Source of the DNA: Cercophora sp. LCS_1
Lineage: Eukaryota; Ascomycota; Sordariomycetes; Sordariales; Lasiosphaeriaceae
Direction: 5' to 3'
DNA: 64,000 nucleotides
Assembly: GCA_036250225.1 (NCBI GenBank)
Contig: JAPZLL010000008.1
Span: 930,001-994,000, forward strand
Shown: one piece after another, positions 46,703 to 57,799 of the stretch
Numbering within the stretch: position 1 is the first letter of the stretch
Layout: the number at the start of each line of letters is the position of its first letter
Translations under genes and position numbers: made by a program
The notes under the pieces: model-generated
Database searches by the model: none
Seen by the model: only the letters and a program-made list of their open reading frames with translations
What the model was told of the DNA's origin: nothing

Positions 46703-49619
46703 TTAAAACGCCAAAATCAGAGCAAGCAATGATGTAACCAGTGCTGCGCTGGAGGATCCCAATTTGACTGCGGCGGCGGGAACGATTGTGTCAGTTGACG
46801 CGCTGCCGGTGCTCGTGCTGGTCCCCGACCCGGATTGGGATCCCGAGCCTGAGCCCGAGCCAGAGCCGGAGGGAGAGACGCTTGTCCCGCCATTGCCAGC
46901 TGCGGCTGAGGTGGTTGTCCCCGTGCCGGCACCAACAGTCGAGCCGTTTGCGCCAGCTGTCTCGGTGGCAGTGGCGATGACACTTGGTGCAGTGTTGGTG
47001 TTGCCCGCGTCTTGCGTAGCGGTGCCAACGACGGCGTCGCTGGTCTGCTGCGTCTGAGCTGGTGTCTCGTCGACCTGGGACTGCGCGGGCGCGGCCTCGC
47101 AGTACTCAAGGAACTGAGCAAACTTGGGGTCGAGGTATGACTTGGTGACGAGCTTGACGTCGGCGACGTTGGCGGCGATGCAGGCCTGGCAGGCGTCGTA
47201 GTAGTTGCGGAAGGGCGAGCGGGGGTCGCAGAGGGCGGGCACCTTGCCGATTGACTGGGCTTCGAGGTAAGCGTTGTTGCACATGTCGTAGCACACGGCG
47301 GGGACAATGGTGTCGTCTCGCTTGGAGAGGCGGTGGGACTGCTGAGGAGCGATGTGGCGGCGGTAGTGGTGCGACGCCGTCGAGGTGGTGGTGGTGTACG
47401 ACGAGGTGGACGTGGTCGTCTCGGTCAGGGGCCAGTGGGTGAGCGAGGTCTGCGAGGCCCAGTTGCCAGTTGTGTAGGTCACCAGAACGCCGTCAATCTC
47501 CTGGATGATCTCGATGCGCTTGAAGATGTCATAGCTGAGACCGAAGGCCGGAGGGGCGAGGTTGAAGTAGCCGGGCGTGGGCGGGTAGTAGCTGGTCTCG
47601 TTTTCGGGCCAATTGACCTCGGGGAACCAGGGCGATGGCACGCAGTACTTCGGGTTGCAGAGGTAGTTGTCCTCGGGCGAGTCGGCCCAGATGTTGCAGT
47701 CACCGGGTTTGGGCTCGTTGCAGACATATCCGGGATCGCAGCCCCATGTTCTCCTCGACTCGGGATTAAGAGGCGGCGCCGGGAGACTGTTGGTGGGAGC
47801 CGCGCATGTCGTCACAGTGCTGATGATGGTCGTGGCAAGTGTGCGAGTCGCAGGCGGGAGCGTGATGGTGAGAGGTGGAAGCTGTGTGCTCGACGTGACG
47901 GTGATGGTCGACGCCGGGATTGTGCTGGTGATAGTGACACCATCTTGAGTGATGGTTGTTGTGATCGCTGGCTGGACCGAAGTGAAGGTGCTGACAATGG
48001 TAGTTGCAGGCAGAGTTGTGACCGCGCCTGGCTCAGTGATAGTGAGAGTATCCGTGATCGTGTTCACAATAGTCACGGGTGGTTCTGTTATGGTCGTGAG
48101 CTCGCCGGCGATCGATGTGGTGATCGGATCAGGAGTGAAAGTCGACGTTGTTAAGAACGTGGTGACGGTCACGCTGACCGACGTCTCGGTGAGAGTTGCC
48201 GTCAGAGTGATGGGGTCAAGCGTGATGGTGGTCAAGCTTCCAGAGATGGATGTTGTCACAGGCTCAGGGGTGAACGTCGTCACAGTCACTTCCGTGGCCG
48301 TCTCAGTAGCAGTTGTCGTATCCGTCAAGCTCGTGGTGTATGTGGTCTCCAGCGTGGTCTCATACGTCGTAGTCAGAACCGTGGTCTCCGTGCTGTAGAG
48401 AGTCGTCGAGTCGGTTGTGGTGTACGGGATCGACGTGGTGATGGTGTCGGTCTCAGTTGTCGAGTAGACGGTGGTTTCCGTCGTCGTCAACACATCCGTG
48501 GTCGTCTCAGTAGCCGTGGTGGTGTCAGTCACGCTCGTGGTAAAGGTTGTCTCGTATGTTGTCTCATATGTGGCCGTGGTTGTCCACTCCTTCAACGTGG
48601 TGCTCCAGAGCGTGGTCGAGTCGGTCACGGTGTAGGGAACAGACTCCGTCTCAGTCGAGATATCGGTTGTGGTGACCTTGGACGTCTCAGTTGCCGTGGT
48701 CTTGATCACATACCATTTGGTTGTGGTGGCGGTAGCCGTGGTCTTGGACGTCTCCGTGGCAGTGGTCGAGAACGTGGTCTTGTATGTCGTCTCGAATGTC
48801 GCCGTCGTCGTCCATTCGATGAGCTCAGTGGTCCAGAGGGTCTCCGAATCGGTCACCGTGTAGGGGTACGACGTGGTTTCCGTCGACACCTCGGTTGTGG
48901 TCCAGTGAGACGTCTCCGTTGTGGTCCACTCCTTGTAGCTCGTCTCGGTAGCGGTGGCAGTAGAGATGTCCGTGAGCGTTGAATAGTCAACCGACGTCTC
49001 GGTCTGCTTCTGCGTCTCGGTCTGCGTCTCAGTCTGCTTCTGAGTCTCGGTCAACTTGTCGGTCGACACATTGGTGACCGTGATTCTATTCGGATTAGCA
49101 CATGTCATAATGAATATCTCGGACCACATACGTAGAGGGAACGCCCGTTTGGGTGACAGTCGTCTTCCCCTTCACCGTTGTATCGGTCTTGGTGCATGTG
49201 TGAGCAGTCTGAGTTGTGGTGACCGTAGTCGTCGTCTTGTCCCACTTGGTGGTGGTGGCTGTGCACTTGGAGATGGTGGAAGTGGACGTTTGGGTTGTTG
49301 TGCCGGCATACTTGGTTGATACTGAGATTGAAATTGAAGTGACTGTCACGCCTGACCCTGTAGCCCACTTCGTCTCGGTGACTGTTGGCCCAGTTGCCCA
49401 CCTTGTCTCCGTTACTGTTGGGCCTGCTGTAAACTTGGTCTCCGTAATGACCACCGGGTTGCAGTTTCCACCCCCTCCGGCGACCGCTGCCGCTGGTTGC
49501 GCTGCCGGCGCTGGCTCGGGCTCGGTCTCATTCTGTCTTGGGTACAAAGGCTGGAGAGCTGTAGCAACCTGGGCAAGGGACAGCGTCCCCGCCACAGCGA
49601 TGAGCTTCTTGAGAAGCAT
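46703..49619 (-). CDS. Thr-rich secreted, probably GPI-anchored cell-wall protein
   Basis: Two exons on the minus strand, 49619-49132 and 49085-46703, encode 956 aa; the 46-nt intron joins GVPST to ITVTNVSTD. Residues 1-22 form a signal peptide (KKLIAVAGTLSLAQVATA). Residues about 60-560 are dominated by imperfect TET/TTT repeats, with recurrent units such as TVTDSxTLWxTxLxEWTTTATxETTYxTTF repeated about three times, then PxTIT-type repeats. Such tracts are normally heavily O-mannosylated. A Cys-containing domain follows (about 600-860): WGCDPGYVCN...CNPKYC and CYDMCNNAYLEAQ...ACQACIAAN. The C-terminus is Ser/Gly-rich and ends in a hydrophobic tail (SSAALVTSLLALILAF) fitting GPI attachment. 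Surface or adhesin-like function is inference; I do not recognise the Cys domain. Confidence 0.88.
46900..49090 (-). repeat. Thr/Ser-rich coding repeats inside the wall-protein gene
   Basis: The gene body contains degenerate tandem units of about 60-100 nt encoding Thr-rich sequence (mainly 47900-49080) and a short Gly-Ser array (46830-46880). The opposite strand reads as long open frames (for example 47333-48154), which are composition artefacts. Confidence 0.7.
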
Positions 49620-52600
49620 TGTGTTGTCGTTCGCCCCAAGCTAGACGCAGTGCTTTGTCCAACGAGTGGAAGGGGGTCTCGGTTCGAGGAACGAGCGTCG
49701 GGAGCAACGGCGAGTGAGCGATGCCAGCGAGGTTGACGTGAACCGTGAACACCGTCCGCCGGATCTACTGGCGGTAGCTCCCGACCATATAAACGGGACG
49801 AGAGCTTTGGGGGGAGTGGAGCTCCCGGGGAGGGGTGTGCCTGACGACCGAACCCCGGGCAGCTCAAAGCCGCAGGCGGAAATGATTCAAAGGGGGGCTG
49901 ATAGCTTGGCACCCAGGCACTTGCTTGGCTACACAGTGAGATCCAACGGCCTTTGGTGTCGATCGCTTCCCAGGTTGCTGGAACTAGCGCTTTCACATCA
50001 TCACCCACAGGATGAGTCCATTGTAGTAGCCACTTGGCTACTTTGTACACCGCCGTCAAGTGGAGGGGCCATCAAGGCAGACGATGGAGACATTGAAAGA
50101 GAAGCAAAGAGAGGGCGGGACATGCCCGCGAGAAGCAAAACATGGTACATACTGATCGCATTGCATGGCATCATGACCATGGTTTCCACAACATATCGGA
50201 CGACGTAGCCTATCATTGCGCGCAGGACGGATGGTGGGTGCCCTGCACCGTGATGGCCTCGTCAACCGGGCTTCCCCTGCCGGGGGACGTGGACCGCATC
50301 CAACCAGAGGACGACACAGAACTCACTGCCCACAAAACGGGAATCCAATGAGGTTGCGTAGAGGACCTCTGGCCGTCGGAGCATGGCCGCTACGGCTGGT
50401 GCTGTCGTGGGACCGTCACCACCATCTGCCGGCCTGTCGAGAAGGCTGCCAGAATCGCGAGCCCCTCGAGAATCCAGACTCCTTGACGAAGACCATGCGG
50501 CGATTCCCACGAAGGTGCTGCAACGTTGTTGCTGTGCCCGTCCGAGGTGGTAATTTGATGACCAGTCTTTCCAGGGCCCGCCCAGGCCTCTGCGTCGCAT
50601 CCAGAGCGGGCTGCTGAGCAACAAAAGACCCTGCCGCGCTCAAAGTTGAAAGAATGAGCCTGGGGATCCTTGGAATACTCGGATCCGCGGGCGGGGAGGG
50701 GAGTTGGAGGGGCAATCCTTCGAGGGCAAAATTGCAGGGACAAGGCGTCTTCGTCCAAGGCGAGGTGTGAACAAGGTTATGGGCCAGGGGTCCACGTCGG
50801 ACGGGAGAGCGCCCTGACAACCCCTCTTTCGGGCTCGATTGGTGGTGTATTTTTATCGCTGTTGCTCGTCCCCACGCTCTCGGCTCCAGAACCACTTGAC
50901 AGCACAATTGCGAGCCACACCTAATGCACACAGTAACCCGGTTTAAGCAGGTGCTCCGGAGGAGACCGCAAGGCGACAACCTGAATGTGGCTGGAATCGG
51001 GCGAGCACCACGTCCGCCGTCATTCAGGCGCCAAACGATCTCGCACAGGGCCGTTGCGACTCCGCTCAACGTCCTGACGGCATCCGGCGCCACAATCTTG
51101 TTGGTTCTCGGAAGCTGGGGGATTGACAAAGCCGTTCTGAAAGCCATGGGCGCGTGCGGGCTTGCAGGTCCAGGCACAGACGGGGAAGACGTGCCTTGCA
51201 TGAGCGCGCTGGTGAAGGCGTGATTGATCGATCAGCAACCGCATCGGAAGTGGAGGACGCTGGCCGTTGGCCCTTGTTGCAGCCACAAGCCTGAGAGCGC
51301 GGGGAGGAAATGACAGGGAAAACGCTGGGTCAAGCCACCTCACGAAGCCAGCGGGCGTCCTCCGTCGCCCACTCAGCTCTCGCGATGTTGACCGACAGAC
51401 CTCGTAACCTGGGGTTGCATGCAGATTTTCGGACCTTGGCGCGGCTGCCAGGTCGCCGGACCCAGACCGAGGTCGAGAAAAACAAAAAGCATTGCGGTCG
51501 ACAGGGGCTGGGGAGCTTGGGCCAGCATGACGTGGGCGGCCATCGATTGGACGATGGAATCGCGCCTTGCCTGCCCCAGCCTAGCGTCCGGCAAGCTTGA
51601 CGTGCTTGACAACTGGTGACACCCCCACCAAATCCTGCACAAGTTCTTCGCAGACTCGGCCGTCAGCAACGAAATTGCTACGCTCGAAGAGGGAGCAGTT
51701 ACGTGAAGCATGTCTGTCTGATGCGAGCACTAACAGCAGGCGTCAAATGTTCCGTTATTACTTGCTCGTGGCGAAAACGGTGCATTCTCCCCTGCTCCTT
51801 TGTCAGCACAGGGTTGCAACACCGAGGCCAATGCACCGAATGCATCGCACCACTTCGCAGCACCTCCCAACAACAGCAACAGGACGGGATGCTTACCGTG
51901 GATCACCCTCGCGGGTCGCCGGCAGAGCACCGTCAATATTCCAGCCCACTGCAACTTTGCTATCGTCCCCGCCTTTGATTATTCGGAGCACTCGCCAGAT
52001 CCGAGATGTTCGAGAGAATTCCAGGCCGTCCTGCCGTAGTGTTGCTATGGAGCCTCGCACAAGAGAAACCCGAAGGCCACAGCAGATGGATCTCCGCTGC
52101 CGTGCCAAGGAACAAAAGAAAACACGCTCAGGCTAAGGAATTGGCCGACCGCTGATTCAATAGCTCCGCAGAAACCCAACGGAGTTGCGCTGCTAAGCTC
52201 TTCCGCGGGATGCTCACGGAGCGGAGGTTCTCAAGATCGCTTTCTACAAAATCGACGAGACTCAGCATGTCATCATCACAAGCAAGACCCCAAGCAAGTG
52301 GCGTCAATACATTGCTGGGCCCGCCAAATTGGACAAATTGGTTTGCGGGCAGTGTAACGAGCTCTACCCACAAGGCTGAGAAAAGCTCGCGGGGTCCGTC
52401 TGATGGTTGCCCAACCTCTCCGTTTGGCCCATTGACAATGGCACCTCACTGGTCAGGGGCCCGTGGTCCGGGAGCGGCCTGAGCCAACCACACCTGGCCC
52501 GCTTCGCCACACCTTCCTTGCACCTGTCAGCGCAGGATCAATGGTCGTTGAGGTTCGGTTCGTGTTTGCTGCCGTTCGGGCTTCCCAAATCGACAAAGGG

Positions 52601-53261
52601 CTGATGGGAGGGACACCACCCACCACTCCCTGGCCGGACCTCTGCTGCGCAACACCGAGGGCATCACTCTGAGAACAGCTCCGGTGTTCTGCCCGCTGCG
52701 TTGCTGCCTGTCTTCCAATCGATTGGCATCCCACAAGATTCAGGTCCAGCCGCTTGACTCGCTGTTGGAGGGCATCCACTCTGTGCTTCTCGTTCTCTCG
52801 TCTGTTTCGCTGCCCGACTGCAGTGGCTGCTTCGTTTTGCTCGCCACAGCCAACACGGGCTGTTAGTCTCGTGCCTGTCATTGGCCTGTGTTGCCTGCGG
52901 GGTGCTGAGGAGGCATTGGTTCCGGTAAGATCTGCCTCCAGATCGTGTGGGGAGGATTCCGCATCCCCTTTCATGTGAACTGTGGCTCGCGATGGCGCCC
53001 GTGTAGAGCGGCCTTCCTTTATTGCACTCTCCCCGTGTCAATGTAGTGCGGCAGTCCATTGTTCCGTCTAACGCTTGAACTCTAGCGAATCCCATCTCCC
53101 GCGTGACAGCGGAGCCTTGGGTGGTCGCAACGGCTCGTTGAACCGCCTCCCGGTTGTGAGCGGCCTCATCGCGGTGCTGCCGCCGCCGTATCCCCGAATC
53201 TTCTTGCACTCCGGGCGCTCGTGTCCACGATCGGCGTCGGCCGACGACCTTCGGATCCACC
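49620..53261. other. Long divergent spacer
   Basis: A 3.6-kb spacer between the divergent wall-protein and kelch genes. Several long open frames occur on the minus strand (50416-51201, 52664-53566), but they have no family motifs, are rich in Arg/Pro/Gly as expected of GC-rich noncoding DNA, and one overlaps the kelch start. No repeats or mobile-element ends were seen. Confidence 0.5.
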
Positions 53262-55853
53262 ATGGTCGCGTCTTGCTTTGGTCTCCTGGCTCTGGCGACG
53301 ACGTGTGCTACCGTCGTCCGCGGCCAGTCGGGAGGATGGGCAAAGAACCAAGTCAACACCACCCTCTGCCAATGGAAACAGTTGAGAGGTGAGTACTGTC
53401 GTGCCGGTTGTTGCATCTCAGCCTGGTCTAACACCCGATGTAGCCCATGTCGTCCGGGACACCGTCTACATGGACGGCGGAAGCCTCTGGTGGCTGCCCG
53501 GTCAAGACGACGGCAGCTATGGTGCCGCCGTTGCTGATGGTAACCCATTGGGGCTTGTTTACACACTGAACTTCAGTACGCCATTTACGACCACCGACAA
53601 TATCACAGCCGTCATCAAGACGATATCCAAGGTTGGCGACGGAAACGCTGCCAAGAACATTGCACCCAACTATGTCGACGGCGCCATGCTCGGGAACGAT
53701 GCGGAGTGGTTTCTCTACGGCGGCTTGTTGCGACAGACGAAGGAGTTCACAGACCCAGACGCCACCGACGTCCTCGCCTACCAAAAGTACTCGTACGGCG
53801 TGGACAAGCCCGGCTTCCGAGAGGGCTTCTCCTTCTACGACCTGCCCAAGGACATGACCCGCTACGTTGCCTACGGCGGAGCGGCCTCGGCGCCTTCGGA
53901 AAACAAGGCCTGGTATTTCTCGGGCATGCATGCGCCAGGATGGGGCCCGATCTACGAGCCGGGGTTCAACGAGTCGCTCACGGCCATCAACGTGTCCAGG
54001 ACACTGATCACGCTAGACATGAAGACGCAGCAGCAAGAGACCTGGTTGAATGAGACGCTTCCGAACGACATCCCCGGCCGGGCCAATCCAGAACTCGTCT
54101 GGGTTCCTGTCGGGCAGCAGGGCATTCTAGTTGCTCTCGGTGGCGTCGTTTTCCCTGACTTCACGGGTTACACGGGCAAGTCGTCAAATCAAGCTGAGAG
54201 CAAGGCGACTAGTCCTGGCTTCATGTCAACCATTGACATTTACGACGTCAGCGGCGGCAAATGGTATCGTCAGTCGACCACGGGCGGCCCTGGTCAACTC
54301 ACTCGCGGGTGCGCAGTGGTTGCCCCTGCCCAGGACTACTCCAGCTTCAACATCTACTACTATGGTGGCTACTCGGGTCTCTCGGCAACCGAGGCCTTCA
54401 GCGACGATGTTTGGGTCTTGTCGATCCCGTCTTTCACATGGACCAAGGTGGCCAGCGGGACGGTGGTCAATGCAAGGGCTGGCCACAAATGCTTCATGCC
54501 ATACCCCGACCAGATGTTTGTCATCGGCGGCTATACCACCAGCATCGGCAGTGCGCCCACGTGTCTCCGCGAGACCATCCGCGTCTTCAACCTCAGCAGC
54601 GCACAGTGGCTTCCCCGCTACGATCCAGCCAAATGGGCTAAATACAGCATTCCCGAGGCCGTGGTCAGCAAGATCGGCGGATCTCCAACTGGAGGCGCAA
54701 CAGTCACGGCACCGGCCGCGGCTTTCACGCCGTCTGAGTTAGCCAACATCTTCCTCTCGAAGTATCCAACACAGAAGATTGCGACATACTACCCGTACGA
54801 GTCGGCAGCAGCAACTGACAACACCAACCCTCCAGCCCCGACTGGGAGCGAGGAGCCAAGCAGCGGCGGCGTCCCTGCATTTTTACCACCAGTCCTAGGA
54901 GTAGTCCTCGGTCTGGTCTTCCTGACCATGATCGCCGTTCTTGTCCTCCTCTGGCGACGACGCAGGCTGTTCCGTGCCCGCGGCATGAGCGAGGCAGGCA
55001 CAGAGGACACCAACGGCCACCGTATCATGTCCTGGATGCGCGGCCATCCCAACGAGGGCAAGGCACTCACGGTCACGTCCGACGAAACCCCCTCAAGCCC
55101 TGACGACCTTGAGAGCGTGGCCCCATCGCAACCCATGTCCATGGCCGAAATGATGAACACGGAAATCCGCGCCCCTGTCGAACTCATGGGTACGTTGCTG
55201 CTCTCCGAAAAAAAAAAAAGCCATCACTGACAAAAGCAGACACATCCCCACGCGTCGAACTCCATGATACAGGCCTCTCCCACGTTCAAGTCCTCGACCG
55301 TTACTCCCGCCTCGGCGAAGCCGTCACTGCCCACAACAGCTCCCTCAACACCGGCTCACAATACGCCTCCTCGAACCAAATCGACCACGCAAGCGTCACC
55401 CCATCCTCCGCTTCGGTCTCCCATAGCGTCTCCCGCTCGCGTCATTTCAGCTCCGAGCTCGCAGGTGATGTACCACCATCAGCGGTAACCACCTCGCCAG
55501 CCACAGTCCGCGGCTACGTCCCCTCGGGCGTCTCCCAGATCAGCGAGCGGGATCGTGCGCACCTGAGGACCATCAGTGACACGACGGTGAGCTCAGTCGC
55601 ATCGGGGCAGCAACAGGCAGAGGCGACGATTCAAGAAGAGCCAGCGGTGTCACCACCAACAGAGGAGCCGAAGGAGGGTAAGGACTACGTCTCTGCGGGG
55701 CAGAGTGTGCAGACGACACAGGTACCACCAAGTCATAGAAGGAAAGAGAGCGGGTCGAGTTCGTCGCCAACGAATCCGTTGAGGAAGAGTGTGTTCCATG
55801 AGAGCAGGGAGGATATGACTGATGTCACGGAACCAAAGGAGGGCAAGAAATAA
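53262..55853 (+). CDS. Kelch-type beta-propeller membrane protein
   Basis: Exons 53262-53388, 53444-55189 and 55240-55853 encode 828 aa. A signal peptide (VASCFGLLALATTCATVVRG) precedes an extracellular domain with kelch-like repeats: VYMDGGSLWWLP, WFLYGGLLRQT, RYVAYGGAAS, IYYYGGYSGLSATEAFSDDVWVLSIPSFTWTKV and MFVIGGYTT. These give the GG plus aromatic spacing of a propeller, near residues 45-460. One transmembrane helix follows at about 520-545 (FLPPVLGVVLGLVFLTMIAVLVLLW) with an RRRRLFR stop-transfer. The cytosolic tail of about 280 residues is disordered, with GVSQISERDRAHLRTISD conserved in other ascomycete kelch membrane proteins as I recall them. The type I topology suggests a sensor or adhesion role; this is inference. 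Confidence 0.88.
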
Positions 55854-57799
55854 ACAGGGCGAAAGTTACGGGAGTTAAGGGGTTAGTGTCTAATGAATTT
55901 GTTGTACCTTGATACAGATATATGATATAGTGTGTAATGCGTGAGAGTATATACCGGTTTCTGAGACCGTGCACATGATGTCCAAGACAGCGCGTGAGCC
56001 TGCTGATATTCGTGCTGTATTACCTGTACGTAAAGCTGTGTTATGCCATTCACTTGGAGATATCTGACCAGGGCGGCCAAATATGTCGATGTGATAGTGC
56101 GTAACAGTTGACTGGCAAGATGACATTGTCAATCACCAGCATCACAGAGATGACAGCGAGATCGGAAGCTCTCTAGTTTTTAAATGACATTGGCCTCACC
56201 GCGGGAACTTGGGGATATCAGACGATGTAAACATTCATCATTCCATGCCATTCATTCCGTGTCCTCCCAGTAGTTGAAGTCGCGGGTTCGAACCCCGCCC
56301 TAATATCTTTTTTCTTTTGGCCATATTTTATGTCAATAGGTACTGTTTTGAAGCATGGGTTCAAGTGTGGATGTGCTGTACTCTATTTCTGCGATATTGC
56401 AAACAATTGTTGATCGTGTGGTGGTTGGGTGGTTGCCTTGACTTAAATATCCAAGGCAGATGGAAAGCTCCTTCCCTCCCAGCGTATCTGCAGTTGACTG
56501 GGGTCACAACAGAGCGACGACGAGTTTCAATGACAATTTTTACTTGATCGTTTGATTCATGTATTTCCAGACATACTTATGTAAGTTAGCCGGCGTTGGA
56601 AATACCGTGGGAAACCTCGTGCGGGATGCGGTCTCTTGAGCCGACCAAGGACATCACGACACGGTCCGCAGAAAAGGCTGTAAGTAAGCCCGTCATCCTA
56701 CCATTAAGAAATCAACTCACCTTTGAAAATCAGGCAGCTCCAGCTAATCGACATTTAGTCTCTGATCGGATGGAATGTGCAGGGTCGGGCGTCCCAAAAC
56801 CGTTCCCGCGTTGGTCGATGGTGGCGAAGACCAACAACGCAAGCTCTTCCAGCTTCTATGTCGGCATATGTCTAGTCAATCTGGAAAAAAGTCCTCAGCG
56901 GGTAGGGCTGACCCTCGGGAGCCAGACTCTTCTATGGTGTTCATGATGGAGCCTTGGACGTGAGACAACCTAAAATTCGGGACAGTAAAAGAATCTCAAG
57001 TCCCAGATTCCGTGTTTCGGGTCTTTCAGCCCGGTCTACTGCAGGGAACGAGAGAGAGTTTCGTAGAATATCATCCCAAACCCCTCATGTAAATCATTTC
57101 GTTGCATTGCAACCTCGAATGGACGTAGGTAGTGTCAGGGTTTGCAACGTGTGGCATAATGTTCAAGGGCCCACCGATGTTGTTAGGCCTTTCCAGCATC
57201 CCTGATTCAGGATACATCTCTATTAAATGGATGTATTATCCTCGGCCTGCCAGATAGCTCTTTATCGATCATTATCATCACCATTCTGCCCTGCTGTTGT
57301 TCGACAAGTGGAAGTGGAAGGCCGAAGCTGTGGGTGATAAGAGTTACGGTTAGGGGCATCAATATCGGTATATCGGTGCTGCAGCTGCCTGCCGCGACGC
57401 TAATCGGGGCGAGCTACGGACGTACCCGTGCACCAGCGCCCTGCATGCAAACCCAGAAGCGAGCGCGAACCAGACTTGTCGAGGCTTGCGAATGGTAACC
57501 ATAACTTTTTCGGCAGTCTCAAAGTCTACTTCGCCTCCCCAATTCTTCAAGCCCGCCTTTTCAAGCTGGTTGGGCGCCTGTTCTTTGGCCTGTCACATTG
57601 AATGCGGCCTGTGCTTCTTTTTGGCCGGGCATTTCGCGCAACGACACCGTTCCCGGCGCATCTTGTCCCCCCCGGAACAACCCTCGGCCAAAACGCAGCT
57701 CCGTCCCGCTCCCGCAGCCGTTTCTCCTCGAAGCCATCCTTGCGCGCTGCCACCACCGCGTCTCCTACAACATCCGCATTCTCCTCTCCGGCCACAAAC
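55854..57799. other. Spacer containing a Pol III-like B-box
   Basis: A 1.9-kb same-strand spacer. The part 55860-56700 is AT-richer than average. It holds a T-arm/B-box plus T-run (listed separately). The last 200 bp are open in frame with NMA111 back to an ATG at 57602 but lack family similarity and are treated as leader. Confidence 0.5.
56276..56313 (+). ncRNA. tRNA T-arm/B-box with Pol III terminator, 5' part missing
   Basis: GCGGG-TTCGAAC-CCCGC (56282-56298) is a perfect tRNA T-arm and a near-perfect B-box. It is preceded by a five-base variable-loop-like AAGTC and followed within 15 bp by T6 (56308-56313), a Pol III terminator. No matching acceptor 5' strand or anticodon arm was found upstream, so it is either a tRNA 3' remnant or part of another Pol III transcript. 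Confidence 0.35.

Noticed and set aside
47333..48154. Long plus-strand frame (273 codons) opposite the Thr-rich gene
   Set aside because: Antisense of Thr codons (ACN) gives open Val/Gly/Arg frames; it is a composition artefact.
50416..51201. 261-codon open frame on the minus strand with an ATG start
   Set aside because: Composition is Pro/Arg/Gly-rich as expected of GC-rich noncoding DNA. It has no domain, signal or splice structure, and overlapping frames are open too.
52664..53566. 300-codon open frame on the minus strand
   Set aside because: It overlaps the well-supported start and first intron of the kelch gene and shows no motif.
57602..57799. N-terminal extension of Nma111 from an upstream ATG, resembling a mitochondrial presequence
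   Set aside because: The Arg/Ser-rich extension is in frame, but homologues begin near MNG...KRKEPPHSH and act in the nucleus; it is more likely leader sequence.
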